64,000 nt of DNA from an uncultured Flavobacteriaceae bacterium (GCA_947500525.1 CANMSH010000005.1:288335-352334); one strand, 5' to 3'. Shown: positions 38,093 through 47,486, counted from the first letter of the stretch. Translations and numbers: made by a program. The notes: generated from the sequence alone by a model not told the origin.

Positions 38093-38752
38093 ATGGAAAT
38101 ATTACATAAGTCAAATATCTTTATTCACATTGTAACGGGGTCAATTGCCCTATTGTTAGGTTTAGTTGCTCTACTAAGCAAAAAGGGATTTAAAGTACAT
38201 AATACAAGTGGAAACTACTTCTTAGGGTTCATGTCTATCGTTATATTTACGGGTTTAATAGGTGTATTTGTTTATGGAAGAAATGCGTTTTTATTAGTAA
38301 TAACGGTACTAAGTGGATATGTTTCTTTTTCTGGTTATCGAATTTTAATACATAAATCTAATGTTCCAAAAATAATAGACATGTCGGTTGCTCTTATTAG
38401 TCTATTGGTTTTGGCTTATTTTCTGTATTACTTTAGATCGATTGGTATGATTTGGTCTCCAATCGTAATTTACAGTGGCGCGGGTGCCTTATTTTTTATA
38501 ATTACCTATGATTTTTGTAAATATCTAATTCCGCGAAGATCATATAAAAAACACCGCATCTGGATATATGAACATATTTACAAAATGACGAGTGCATTTG
38601 GTGGACTTTTAGCGGCATTTGTTGGTACTGTTTTTGAGGATTATCAGCCACATAGTCAATACCTACCATCTGCTTTTGGAATGCTAATTATCTTTGGATT
38701 TATGATTTATGTAAATCGAAAGGGGTTGAAAAAATTTCCTAAAAAACGATAA
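38093..38752 (+). CDS. DUF2306-like membrane protein
   Basis: A 219-residue integral membrane protein with about six hydrophobic segments. The N-terminal block HKSNIFIHIVTGSIALLLGL followed by KGFKVHNTSGNYFLGFM resembles DUF2306-type proteins, in which conserved His residues (HNTSG) may lie at the membrane surface. No function is known. It has its own leader of about 150 bp after the LytTR gene, without an obvious terminator between them. Confidence 0.75.
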   Translation: MEILHKSNIFIHIVTGSIALLLGLVALLSKKGFKVHNTSGNYFLGFMSIVIFTGLIGVFVYGRNAFLLVITVLSGYVSFSGYRILIHKSNVPKIIDMSVALISLLVLAYFLYYFRSIGMIWSPIVIYSGAGALFFIITYDFCKYLIPRRSYKKHRIWIYEHIYKMTSAFGGLLAAFVGTVFEDYQPHSQYLPSAFGMLIIFGFMIYVNRKGLKKFPKKR

Positions 38753-38934
38753 CAAAACATCTATAGACAATCACCTTTGTATAACACAAAGTTCTAACCA
38801 AGTTTAATAATTTAGTGGTATTCATAAATAATTATAAATTTCGTATATTGAAACCGACAACTAACTTCAAAATAACGTGTAACAACGAAAACAACATTTT
38901 GAAAGCATTTTTGAAATAATTAAATGTTGACCAA

Positions 38935-39705
38935 ATGAAGAAACTGTACTTATTATTTTTACTCTTACTTTTTTCTGTATTAAGTTGTACAACTGATGAT
39001 ACTGTAAATAACCAAACGCAAAAGCTTTTCAAAAAAATAGAAAGGTATAAAGTTGGCTTATTTTTTGACACAACGATAAATTATAATTCAAATAATAAGA
39101 TCCAATCGATTATTATAAATAAATACTTGCCCGCTGCTATTGGCTTTACAAGGACTATTACCGTAGAGTATTCGGGTAATTCGGTAAAATCAATTCGAGA
39201 TGTCACTAATAATCCAAATACAAACAACAATCCCGTTGAAGATATCACATATGAGGCCTCGGCAGAAGATAATGTGTTTTTTCTAACAGCTAAGGATGTT
39301 AGAATTGAAATATATCATAGAAATGGTTATGTTGACCTCTTAAAGAAAATTCGTCTTGAAGATTCGGCGGTTTTTAAAAGGTCATTTCTTACTAGAGATT
39401 CGAATGATAATTTAATTTCTTATACTTTTAGTGGAGGTAACGTAGTAAATCGTTATTCGAATTTTGATTATGATAAAAAAGTTGACCCTAGAGGTATTGT
39501 CATTGATGTTGCTTTCCGTGAATTTATTGACATTTTTAATCTAAAACTCACTAAAAATAATCCTCGTACCAAGCGGCAAGATATTTTAAGCTCAGTAGGC
39601 AGATCACAAACGTATACCTATGAATATGATGAAGAAGGGTTCATTACCAGAACTTATGATCAAAATAAATCTAATTACACAGATACGTTTTATATAGAAC
39701 GATAA
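38935..39705 (+). CDS. Hypothetical lipoprotein
   Basis: A 256-residue protein with a signal peptide ending FSVLSC, Cys18 the predicted lipidation site, then the Asp-rich TTDDTVNNQ typical of surface-exposed Bacteroidota lipoproteins. The mature part is beta-rich, with YEYDEEGFITRTYDQ near the C-terminus, similar in style to YD/RHS-like or DUF4595-type lipoproteins. No catalytic motif is visible. It stands alone between the DUF2306-like gene and tRNA-Val. Confidence 0.72.
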   Translation: MKKLYLLFLLLLFSVLSCTTDDTVNNQTQKLFKKIERYKVGLFFDTTINYNSNNKIQSIIINKYLPAAIGFTRTITVEYSGNSVKSIRDVTNNPNTNNNPVEDITYEASAEDNVFFLTAKDVRIEIYHRNGYVDLLKKIRLEDSAVFKRSFLTRDSNDNLISYTFSGGNVVNRYSNFDYDKKVDPRGIVIDVAFREFIDIFNLKLTKNNPRTKRQDILSSVGRSQTYTYEYDEEGFITRTYDQNKSNYTDTFYIER

Positions 39706-39890
39706 CGCAGAATAATGTGCAAATGGTCTCATAATTGAAAATTTCAATTAGAACGATGCTTAGTTATCGATTTTTACATTTAATACTATAAGAATCTGTC
39801 ATTCATGTAGTTTAAGTTATGTCGGTCTGTTTAGCACATTTGGAACACTACGAAGTAGTTAAAAATATTTTTCACTTTTGTACAAAAATC

Positions 39891-39921
39891 TTTGCTAGTA
39901 TTAAAAACTAATTTATATTTG
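39891..39921 (+). promoter_or_regulatory. Promoter of tRNA-Val
   Basis: TTTG (39891-39894), a 19-bp spacer and TATATTTG (39914-39921) match the Bacteroidota -33/-7 consensus (TTTG, TAnnTTTG). The tRNA begins 11 bp downstream. Confidence 0.85.
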
Positions 39922-39931
39922 CATCCGCTTA

Positions 39932-40009
39932 GGGCAATTAGCTCAGTTGGTTCAGAGCACCTCGTTTACACCGAGGGGGTCGGGGGTTCGAATCCCTCAT
40001 TGCCCACCA
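39932..40009 (+). tRNA. tRNA-Val (anticodon TAC)
   Basis: A complete cloverleaf: acceptor GGGCAAT with ATTGCCC, D-arm GCTC-AGTTGGTTCA-GAGC, anticodon stem CCTCG/CGAGG with loop TTTACAC, and the T-arm GGGGG-TTCGAAT-CCC. It ends with encoded ACCA. The anticodon TAC reads Val GTA codons. It has its own promoter and terminator. Confidence 0.97.
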
Positions 40010-40012
40010 AAG

Positions 40013-40040
40013 AAAAATCCGCATAACAATGCGGATTTTT
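40013..40040 (+). terminator. Terminator after tRNA-Val
   Basis: ATCCGCAT (40017-40024) pairs with ATGCGGAT (40029-40036) around AACA, extended by A/T pairs to 40013 and 40040 and followed by TT-G-TTTT. It may also serve the convergent folC transcript. Confidence 0.88.
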
Positions 40041-40095
40041 TTGTTTTATATACTGGATTCCTGTCTCCGTAAAGAATGACTAAAATATTCATTCG

Positions 40096-41310
40096 TTAAA
40101 CGACTTCGGCTACCACAAAAGTACTTCCTCCAATAAAAATTAAATCCTCCTGATTAGCAGCATCTTGCGCACTCAAAAAAGCATGATTCACAGAAGTATA
40201 CGCTTTTCCTAATAAGCCAAAAGCTCCAGCTTGATCTTGCAATTTCGTAGCATTCAAACCTCGTGGGATATTTGGTTTGCAGAAATAGTAATTGGCCTTT
40301 TTAGGAAACAATGGCAATATGGTGTCTAAATTTTTGTCATTCACAACTCCTAAAACGATATGTAATTCTTCATAACTCTGTTCAGACAACTGTTGCATTA
40401 CATATATCAATCCTTCTTTATTATGGGCTGTATCACATATAGTAAGCGGGTGTTGCTCTAATATTTGCCAACGCCCCAATAGTCCAGTATTCTGCACTAA
40501 ATGTTTTAAACCTTCTATGATATGGTCTTCTTTAATAGTAAAACCTAAGCGTTGTAATTCAGTAATTGTTCGAATCGCCGTCGTTAAATTTTTTTGTTGG
40601 TAGCTACCCACCACATCCATTTCATAATTCACAACATCTTCTTCAGCAAAAGCAATTGTTGTATCGCGTTCTAATGCAATATCAAAAAATACATGTTCTA
40701 TCTCTTCTTGCTGCTCACCAATGACAACAGGAACTCTATCTTTAATAATACCTCCTTTTTCAGCTGCTATTTCGGATAGTGTATCTCCTAAAAATTGTGT
40801 GTGATCATATCCTATATTTGTAATTACAGAAACCAATGGTGTTATAATATTTGTAGAATCTAATCTTCCACCAAGACCTACTTCTATAATAGCAATATCA
40901 ACACGTTGATCAGCGAAATAATCGAATGCCAAACCAACGGTCATTTCAAAAAATGAAAGTCTATGTTCTTCTAAAAAAACTTGATTATTTTCAATGAAAT
41001 CTACCACCTGTTGTTCACCAATAGGCTCGCCGTTAATTCTAATTCTTTCTCTAAAATCTTTGAGATGAGGCGATGTATACAAACCTACATTATATCCTGA
41101 CTCTTGCAAAATTGAAGCTAACATATGGCTCGTAGACCCTTTACCATTCGTTCCTGCAACATGTACACTTCTAAAACGCTCATGAGGGTTTTTTAAGTGC
41201 TTTGCCAAGGCTAATGTATTGGTCAAATCTTTTTTAAAAGCAGTTTTCCCCTGACGTTGATACATTGGAAGTTTTGAAAACATCCAATTTAAAGTTTCTT
41301 GATAATTCAA
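40096..41310 (-). CDS. folC: Bifunctional folylpolyglutamate/dihydrofolate synthase
   Basis: FolC adds glutamates to folates and makes dihydrofolate. The likely start is the TTG at 41310, one base after the upstream TonB stop (41312). It gives (M)NYQETLNWMFSKLPMYQRQG, a typical beginning, and 404 residues. An earlier TTG at 41349 would overlap the upstream gene. P-loop VAGTNGKGSTSHMLASIL, the metal site in EVGLGGRLDSTNI and GYDHTQFLGDTLSEIA are all present. The C-terminal domain has CDTAHNKEGL. It is the last gene of exbB-exbD-tonB-folC. Confidence 0.93.
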   Translation of the reverse strand: MNYQETLNWMFSKLPMYQRQGKTAFKKDLTNTLALAKHLKNPHERFRSVHVAGTNGKGSTSHMLASILQESGYNVGLYTSPHLKDFRERIRINGEPIGEQQVVDFIENNQVFLEEHRLSFFEMTVGLAFDYFADQRVDIAIIEVGLGGRLDSTNIITPLVSVITNIGYDHTQFLGDTLSEIAAEKGGIIKDRVPVVIGEQQEEIEHVFFDIALERDTTIAFAEEDVVNYEMDVVGSYQQKNLTTAIRTITELQRLGFTIKEDHIIEGLKHLVQNTGLLGRWQILEQHPLTICDTAHNKEGLIYVMQQLSEQSYEELHIVLGVVNDKNLDTILPLFPKKANYYFCKPNIPRGLNATKLQDQAGAFGLLGKAYTSVNHAFLSAQDAANQEDLIFIGGSTFVVAEVV

Positions 41311-41311
41311 T

Positions 41312-42205
41312 TTAATTTGATAATGTGAAGTTATAAATAATAGAACCAACCTGTTTTGTTGGCGCCTTACTATCAGAATTAAATCTGGTTTTTAATGCAG
41401 CTTCCTTCGCTCTCCTTAATAGACAGGACGCTGAGTTTGTTGTACCTTTAATTCCTGGCCTTGCGCTTATGACTTTTCCTGTTTTATCTACAGAAATTTG
41501 AACTACAACCTTTCCTTCTTCGTTGCAATCATACGTTGGTTTTGGTTTTGCCAAAGCTTTTCTATTCGTTAAGCGGTAGTTACCTCCTGTACCTCCACCA
41601 CCATTTCCATAATAGCCACTCGCATTCGGATCTCCATTTGGGTTTCCCTTATCTCCTGCCTGGTTATCATCGCCTTCACCTCCAGTAGCAGTGCCACTCG
41701 AATTGTTAACTCCTCCCATTAAGGCATCTAATTTATTTCGTTTCGCCTCCTGCTCTTTACGCAACTTTTCAGCCGCAGCTTTGCGTGCTCTTTCTTTGCG
41801 CTCAGCTTCACGTTGTTTTCTCTTTTCGGCCTCCTCTGCTTTTCTTTTTGCAATTTCGGCCTGTTTTATTCTAATTGATTCTTCTGACTCTTGTGTAACC
41901 AATTTCTCCTCAGCGGCTTCAGGTATTGACTCTTCCACTGGTGTCTCCTCCACTTCTTCAACAACCTCTTCTTCTATTTCTGTTTCTTCCACCTCCTCTT
42001 GAGGAGCAGCCATACGAGGTTCGGTAGGTTGAATATTTCCACTTCCAACTTCTGTAGTACCGAAATTAACAGCAATACCTATTTCTTCTGGAGGGTCTAA
42101 ATATTTCATCCCAAAATTAAAAATCAAGAACAACAACAAGGCCATTAAAATGGCTGTTATTACCGAAGATTTTTGCTTATGTTTTGTATCAAATAATGAC
42201 ATCAT
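41312..42205 (-). CDS. TonB-like energy transducer
   Basis: A 297-residue protein. A single N-terminal helix (about 15-35) anchors it in the inner membrane. A periplasmic linker of Glu-rich (about 65-115), then Lys/Glu/Arg coiled-coil (about 118-165) and finally Gly/Asn-rich segments leads to a C-terminal TonB-like domain (about 215-297; EEGKVVVQISVDKTGKVISA). It would pass proton-motive-force energy to outer-membrane receptors such as SusC. Its ATG overlaps the exbD stop by 4 bp (ATGA). The long Glu-rich spacer is a notable variation. Confidence 0.85.
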   Translation of the reverse strand: MMSLFDTKHKQKSSVITAILMALLLFLIFNFGMKYLDPPEEIGIAVNFGTTEVGSGNIQPTEPRMAAPQEEVEETEIEEEVVEEVEETPVEESIPEAAEEKLVTQESEESIRIKQAEIAKRKAEEAEKRKQREAERKERARKAAAEKLRKEQEAKRNKLDALMGGVNNSSGTATGGEGDDNQAGDKGNPNGDPNASGYYGNGGGGTGGNYRLTNRKALAKPKPTYDCNEEGKVVVQISVDKTGKVISARPGIKGTTNSASCLLRRAKEAALKTRFNSDSKAPTKQVGSIIYNFTLSN

Positions 42206-42588
42206 TGAGGTCTTACCGCCAAAATTACTTTAAATTTATTTCTATTTGCTATATCCATCACCAGTACGGCTTTTTCAATAGGCACAGTCTCTTCAACACG
42301 CAGTAATATTGTAGGATTCTCTTGACCCTGCAATAACGAACGCATTGTATTTTCGATGTCGTCTACTTGTACTTGTTTACTATCAACATAATAATTTTCA
42401 TTCTTCTTAATGCTAATAGATACACTTTGTGTATTCGTAGACTTTCCTTTTGCTTTTGGCAAAATAAGATCGAGCGCATTTGGTGTACTTGCCGTTAGCA
42501 TAAAAAATATCAATAACAGAAATACAATATCTGTCATTGATGACATGCTAAAATCTGGACTTACTTTATTTCTATTTTTAAAATTCAT
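42202..42588 (-). CDS. exbD: ExbD/TolR biopolymer transport protein
   Basis: A 128-residue inner-membrane stator subunit with one transmembrane helix (about 18-36). The conserved Asp on this helix is in SMTDIVFLLLIFFMLTAS. The soluble part has VDDIENTMRSLLQGQ and PIEKAVLVMDIANRNKFKV, as in ExbD. It overlaps tonB by 4 bp and lies 5 bp after exbB. It works with ExbB to energise TonB. Confidence 0.94.
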   Translation of the reverse strand: MNFKNRNKVSPDFSMSSMTDIVFLLLIFFMLTASTPNALDLILPKAKGKSTNTQSVSISIKKNENYYVDSKQVQVDDIENTMRSLLQGQENPTILLRVEETVPIEKAVLVMDIANRNKFKVILAVRPQ

Positions 42589-42593
42589 AGTCG

Positions 42594-43295
42594 TTATGCT
42601 GGCTCGTTCAACAGGTCTAAAAATTCAACGGCCTTTGCCTCCATTTCATGCACTACTTTATTCGTTCGTACTACAATATGATTATAGGCCATATAAGCAA
42701 TAATACCTACTATCAATCCAGCTACAGTAGTTGTCATAGCCGTATATATACCTGAGGCCAATGAACCCATTTCAGCCTGTCCTCCGCTGCTTGCCATTTC
42801 ATGAAAGGCAAGAATCATACCAACCACAGTTCCTAAAAACCCAATCATAGGCGCTGCACCAGCGATTGTTGCCAAGACACTCACATTTTTTTCTAACTTG
42901 TAAATTTCTAAACTTCCTGCATTTTCGATAGCCTTATTAATATCTTCTAAAGGTTTCCCAATTCGAGAAACACCTTTTTCAATTAATCTCGCGGCCGGAG
43001 AACTTGCTTGCGCACATAATATTTGAGCCGCCTCTAACTTTCCATTAGAAACATGATCTTTAATTTGGTTCATGAAATTTTTATCTGTTTTTGAAGCTGC
43101 TTTTATGGCAAAAAAGCGTTCAAAATAAATATATAAACCAACAGCTAATAGAATCAAGAGAACCAGTACAACTACTTGTCCACCAATTCCACCATCCATG
43201 ATGAGTTTATAAATTGATAATGTTTTTTCTTCTGAGATTACTTCTTCGAGATTTTCTTGAGCAGTCTCGGCTGCTTGTTGAATAATTAACAACAT
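42594..43295 (-). CDS. exbB: ExbB/MotA/TolQ proton channel protein
   Basis: A 233-residue proton-channel subunit with three membrane helices (about 38-58, 135-160 and 190-205). The block APMIGFLGTVVGMILAFHEM is the MotA/TolQ/ExbB signature, and SGIYTAMTTTVAGLIVGIIA is the third helix. It is the first gene of the exbB-exbD-tonB-folC operon. Whether it pairs with the SusC transporter in this locus or others cannot be said. Confidence 0.94.
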   Translation of the reverse strand: MLLIIQQAAETAQENLEEVISEEKTLSIYKLIMDGGIGGQVVVLVLLILLAVGLYIYFERFFAIKAASKTDKNFMNQIKDHVSNGKLEAAQILCAQASSPAARLIEKGVSRIGKPLEDINKAIENAGSLEIYKLEKNVSVLATIAGAAPMIGFLGTVVGMILAFHEMASSGGQAEMGSLASGIYTAMTTTVAGLIVGIIAYMAYNHIVVRTNKVVHEMEAKAVEFLDLLNEPA

Positions 43296-43365
43296 ATGGC
43301 ATATTTAGATTAAGGGGATAAAACTATCTAACGAAAATACGACTTGAAAATTGTTTTGTTGCACA

Positions 43366-43391
43366 TAAAAAAACCCGAGAATTTCTCGGGT
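43366..43391 (-). terminator. Terminator of nhaD
   Basis: ACCCGAGA (43373-43380) pairs with TCTCGGGT (43384-43391) around ATT. A run of A at 43367-43373 gives a T-tract on the minus strand, ending the nhaD transcript ahead of exbB. Confidence 0.88.
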
Positions 43392-43398
43392 CTATATT

Positions 43399-44793
43399 TT
43401 AAAGAATTAATCGCATTCCTACAAAGGTAATTGCTCCTGCAATAAAACCTACAAAAGCAAGCCAACTCATCTTTTTCAGATACCAGAAAAAATCTATCTT
43501 TTCCATACCCATTGCCACAACTCCAGCCGCAGAACCTATGATCAACATACTACCTCCAGTTCCTGCAGAAAACGCTATAAAATGCCATAACGGATCATCT
43601 AACGCTTCAGAGAACATTCCTAAACTCGCTGCAACTAACGGCACATTATCAATAACAGCAGAACCAACACCTAATAATAAAACTACTAAATCTGAAACTC
43701 TAGCTCCTGCCAATTCTGTACCCATTTTTGGCATTACATCTTGCAACCAATTCGCAAAACCAAACAGTTGACCAAGCGACTCTAACGCACCAACTGCTAG
43801 TAAAATCCCTAAAAAGAATAGGATACTTGGGAGTTCAATTTTTGATAAAGCTCCATGCACAGGGCTATGATGTGACTCTTCGGCGTGTTCTTCTTGACCA
43901 TCAATTGTTGAAATACTAAATTTTGATCGGCTAAAAATTTCTGCAAATGTTGCAACTACGGCTAATGATAACATCATTCCTACATAAGGAGGTAAATGCG
44001 TTACTGTTTTAAATATTGGAACAAAAATAATAGCTCCCAAACCTAAATAAAACATAGTAGCACCGTGCTTTGTAATTTTATCACCATCATCAGCTGCATC
44101 TGGAATATCTCCTCTAAATGCTTTTAATCTTGAAGCAATTAAAGTTGGTATAAGCATGCAAACTAAAGATGGAATTAACAAGTATTTAATCAAATTCAAT
44201 GTACTTACTTTATCTCCAATCCATAACATAGTAGTAGTTACATCTCCTATAGGAGACCATGCACCACCAGCATTAGCCGCAATAATAATTAACCCAGCGA
44301 ACCAAATTCTATCTTCTCTTTTCAACACTATTTTTCTCAAAATAGTCACCAATACGATGGTTGCTGTAAGGTTGTCAATGATGGCTGAAAGAATAAAAGC
44401 TAAAAAACAAAAAATCCATAATAGTTTTGACTTCTTTTTAGTACCAACAAAACTCTTAATAGTTGCAAAACCATTGAAATAATCAATAATTTCTACAATT
44501 GTCATTGCTCCTAATAAGAATACCAAAATTTCAGCCGTCTTACCTAAATGATGTAACAAGGTCTCTTCCATCAAATGCATCTTCTCATCATGTGAGAACG
44601 CAGAGAAACCTTCTACTAAAGCACCTTTCGCCGAATCAAACCAAGTAGAATAACCATCAATACCAAAAGCAATTAACGCCCAACAAATGGCCATCATCGC
44701 TAATGCAGGTATTAATTTATCTAATTTTAGATTGTGTTCTAGTGTAATTGCTAAATAGCCAAGTACAAAAATTAAAATGATGAGTGCTTCCAT
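43399..44793 (-). CDS. nhaD: Na+/H+ antiporter, NhaD family
   Basis: A 464-residue inner-membrane sodium:proton antiporter. About 12 hydrophobic segments are visible. Conserved blocks include SAIIDNLTATIVLVTILRKI, NAGGAWSPIGDVTTTMLW and SAVIDNVPLVAASLGMF, the last two being the repeated NhaD/ArsB-type Asp-Asn and Gly-rich hairpins. A soluble loop (about 295-310) is rich in His and Glu (EEHAEESHHSP). It is the second sodium exporter in the window. Transcribed on its own, upstream of the exbB operon, and ended by a hairpin. Confidence 0.94.
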   Translation of the reverse strand: MEALIILIFVLGYLAITLEHNLKLDKLIPALAMMAICWALIAFGIDGYSTWFDSAKGALVEGFSAFSHDEKMHLMEETLLHHLGKTAEILVFLLGAMTIVEIIDYFNGFATIKSFVGTKKKSKLLWIFCFLAFILSAIIDNLTATIVLVTILRKIVLKREDRIWFAGLIIIAANAGGAWSPIGDVTTTMLWIGDKVSTLNLIKYLLIPSLVCMLIPTLIASRLKAFRGDIPDAADDGDKITKHGATMFYLGLGAIIFVPIFKTVTHLPPYVGMMLSLAVVATFAEIFSRSKFSISTIDGQEEHAEESHHSPVHGALSKIELPSILFFLGILLAVGALESLGQLFGFANWLQDVMPKMGTELAGARVSDLVVLLLGVGSAVIDNVPLVAASLGMFSEALDDPLWHFIAFSAGTGGSMLIIGSAAGVVAMGMEKIDFFWYLKKMSWLAFVGFIAGAITFVGMRLIL

Positions 44794-44825
44794 TTTGGTT
44801 AGTTTTATGGGCTAAATATATAAAA

Positions 44826-46058
44826 TTATATCAACTGTTTTAAGGCAATTTCAAACGCAGTCTTGCAAATATCTGTTTTACTATGATTTAACTCAAAAAC
44901 TTTTTGTAACGCTTTTCTGATAGTTTCTGATGTATCACTAAAAATAGCTTCATCCTTCATTGGCAGATCGACTTTACTCTCCATTAAATAAGCAAAAACT
45001 CGGGCAATACCGCAATTTGAGACAAAATCTGGCAACAAACTTGTTTTTCGATCTGTCATTTCCATAATAGGACCAAAAAAGATTTCGGCATCGGCAAAAG
45101 GAACATTTGCCCCAGGAGAAATAACTTCTAAACCTGTCTCAATCATAGTCGATATTTGTTCCTTTGTAACCAATCTGGAAGCTGCTGCTGGAATAAATAT
45201 CTCTGCAGGTAACGACCAAATCTTCTCATTCATTTCATCGAAAGGAATCATATCATTGGCTACTAATTGGTTTCCTTTTTTATTCAAAAACATGGTACGA
45301 ACTTCCTCTTTAGAAAACCCTTGTTCATTAATTACGCCTCCCGATCTGTCAATGATTCCTACAATTTTCGCCCCTAATCTTGTGAGATAGACGGCTGCGG
45401 CAGAACCAACATTACCAAAACCTTGAACAATGGCTCTCTTTCCTTCTATACTTCCTCCATAAATATCATAATAATGTTTTACAGCTTCGGCTACACCGTA
45501 ACCAGTTAACATATCTGCAACTGTGTATTTACGTGTGACCTCTGGCGTATATTTTGGATCTTCTATCACCTTGATCACCCCATGTCTTAACTGCCCAATT
45601 CTATTTATTTTCTCGGCTTCTGTAGGTTTAAAATGGCCATTAAAAACACCCTCCTGAGGATGCCATACTCCAGAGTTCTCTGTAAGCGGAATCACGTCGT
45701 GAATTTCATCAACATTTAAATCTCCACCTGTACCGTAATAATGCTTCAACAATGGAGTTACTGCTTTATACCAACGTTCTAAAACACCTTTTTTTCTTGG
45801 ATCATTAGGATCAAAATTAATACCTGATTTAGCGCCTCCAATTGCCGGTCCCGAAACTGTAAATTTCACTTCCATTGTTTTAGCTAGTGAGAGCACTTCA
45901 TTCATATCTAAACCTTTACGCATCCTCGTGCCTCCACCTGCCGCTCCACCTCTAAGCGAATTTATAACCGTCCATCCTTCTGCTTCAGTTTCTGGATCTT
46001 TCCAATGAAAAACGATTTCAGGTTCTTTATTTTCGTATTTCTTTAATAATTCTTTCAT
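44826..46058 (-). CDS. Glu/Leu/Phe/Val family dehydrogenase
   Basis: A 410-residue oxidative amino-acid deaminase. The N-terminal catalytic domain has the Lys in SGPAIGGAKSGINFDP and the Asp in GTGGDLNVDE. The C-terminal NAD(P) domain has IVQGFGNVGSAAAVYLTRLG. Whether it acts on glutamate, leucine or another branched amino acid is not certain; the KSGI and GPA blocks fit both. It is the first nitrogen-related gene of the region that continues with glnK-amtB and gltBD, but it is separately transcribed, leftward. Confidence 0.9.
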   Translation of the reverse strand: MKELLKKYENKEPEIVFHWKDPETEAEGWTVINSLRGGAAGGGTRMRKGLDMNEVLSLAKTMEVKFTVSGPAIGGAKSGINFDPNDPRKKGVLERWYKAVTPLLKHYYGTGGDLNVDEIHDVIPLTENSGVWHPQEGVFNGHFKPTEAEKINRIGQLRHGVIKVIEDPKYTPEVTRKYTVADMLTGYGVAEAVKHYYDIYGGSIEGKRAIVQGFGNVGSAAAVYLTRLGAKIVGIIDRSGGVINEQGFSKEEVRTMFLNKKGNQLVANDMIPFDEMNEKIWSLPAEIFIPAAASRLVTKEQISTMIETGLEVISPGANVPFADAEIFFGPIMEMTDRKTSLLPDFVSNCGIARVFAYLMESKVDLPMKDEAIFSDTSETIRKALQKVFELNHSKTDICKTAFEIALKQLI

Positions 46059-46255
46059 TATAATCTATCTGTAAATTCTCAATTATTTAACTATTCATTC
46101 GAAGTAACTTTATCCATCCCCAGAAAGGGGTTATAATTGATCCATTTTTGAGCGATATTTAAAGAAACAAAGATAGAATAATTAAAACTTTTATAAATGA
46201 AAATACTTCTTATTAAAAAGCACGTCTCAAACGTTATAATTATAGTTAAATACAC

Positions 46256-46284
46256 TTTGAAATACTATAAAATTAATATCTTTG
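46256..46284 (+). promoter_or_regulatory. Promoter of acyl-CoA dehydrogenase gene
   Basis: TTTG (46256-46259), a 17-bp spacer and TATCTTTG (46277-46284) match the Bacteroidota consensus. The predicted transcription start is about 25 bp before the ATG at 46316. Confidence 0.85.
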
Positions 46285-46315
46285 CGGGGCATTTTTAAAA
46301 TAAAAATATACCTAT

Positions 46316-47458
46316 ATGGACTTTACCCTTACTGAAGAGCACTTAATGATTCGAGATGCGGCACGTGATTTTGCCCAAAATGAATTACTACCAGGTGTTA
46401 TAGAAAGAGATAATATTCAACAGTTTCCTGATGAACTCGTTAAAAAAATGGGAGAACTAGGCTTCTTAGGAATTATGGTTGACCCGAAATACGGAGGAAG
46501 TGGAATGGATACAACCTCTTATGTATTAATCATGGAAGAATTATCAAAAATTGATGCATCGGCTTCTGTAATTGTCTCTGTGAATAATTCTTTGGTGTGT
46601 TATGGATTAGAAAAATATGCGAACGAAGAACAAAAACAAAAATATTTAACTAAGCTGGCAACAGGAGAATTCATTGGAGCTTTTTGCCTAAGTGAACCCG
46701 AAGCTGGATCTGACGCTACATCTCAAACAACAACTGCTATAGACAAAGGAGATCATTATATATTAAATGGCACAAAAAACTGGATAACCAATGGCGGTCG
46801 CTCTGATGTTTACTTGGTTATTGCACAAACAGATAGAGAAAAAGGCCATAAAGGAATCAATGCATTTATCATTGAAAAAGGTATGGAAGGTTTTGATATA
46901 GGACCAAAAGAAGATAAACTGGGCATTAGAGGAAGTGATACGCATACATTGCAATTCAACGATGTTAAAGTGCCTAAAGAAAATAGAATCGGTGAAGATG
47001 GTTTCGGATTTAAGTTCGCTATGAAGACGCTATCTGGAGGTCGTATTGGTATTGCCGCTCAAGCACTTGGAATTGCCTCTGGAGCTTATGAATTGGCTTT
47101 AAAATATTCTAAAGAACGTAAAGCTTTTGGCACTGAGATCTGTAATCACCAAGCAATTGCTTTTAAATTAGCGGATATGTATACTGAAATTAGTGCCGCA
47201 CGCCATTTAGTAATGAAAGCTGCTTGGGATAAAGATCAAGGAAACAACTATGATCAATCGAGTGCAATGGCAAAACTATATGCTTCAAAAGTAGCGATGG
47301 AACATACCGTTGAAGCCGTACAAATTCATGGCGGTAATGGTTTTGTAAAAGAATATCATGTAGAGCGATTAATGCGCGATGCAAAAATCACGCAGATCTA
47401 TGAAGGAACTTCAGAAATTCAAAAAATTGTAATTTCTAGAAGTCTAATTAAAGGATAA
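46316..47458 (+). CDS. Acyl-CoA dehydrogenase
   Basis: A 380-residue FAD flavoenzyme making the trans-2,3 double bond of acyl-CoA in fatty-acid or branched-chain amino-acid breakdown. N-terminal helical domain has FTLTEEHLMIRDAARDFAQ; the middle beta domain has FCLSEPEAGSDATSQTT and NGTKNWITNGGRSD; the C-terminal helical domain ends YEGTSEIQKIVISRSLIKG, in which the Glu (or the YEGTSE motif) is catalytic in this family. It looks like a short-chain (butyryl-CoA-like) type. It is monocistronic, with a terminator. Confidence 0.93.
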   Translation: MDFTLTEEHLMIRDAARDFAQNELLPGVIERDNIQQFPDELVKKMGELGFLGIMVDPKYGGSGMDTTSYVLIMEELSKIDASASVIVSVNNSLVCYGLEKYANEEQKQKYLTKLATGEFIGAFCLSEPEAGSDATSQTTTAIDKGDHYILNGTKNWITNGGRSDVYLVIAQTDREKGHKGINAFIIEKGMEGFDIGPKEDKLGIRGSDTHTLQFNDVKVPKENRIGEDGFGFKFAMKTLSGGRIGIAAQALGIASGAYELALKYSKERKAFGTEICNHQAIAFKLADMYTEISAARHLVMKAAWDKDQGNNYDQSSAMAKLYASKVAMEHTVEAVQIHGGNGFVKEYHVERLMRDAKITQIYEGTSEIQKIVISRSLIKG

Positions 47459-47486
47459 TGCTCCTACTACAGGTTTAAAAGTATCT

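Noticed and set aside
38832..39071. 79-residue minus-strand reading frame
   Set aside because: It overlaps the start and signal peptide of the hypothetical lipoprotein at 38935 on the plus strand, which has a lipobox; the minus frame has none.
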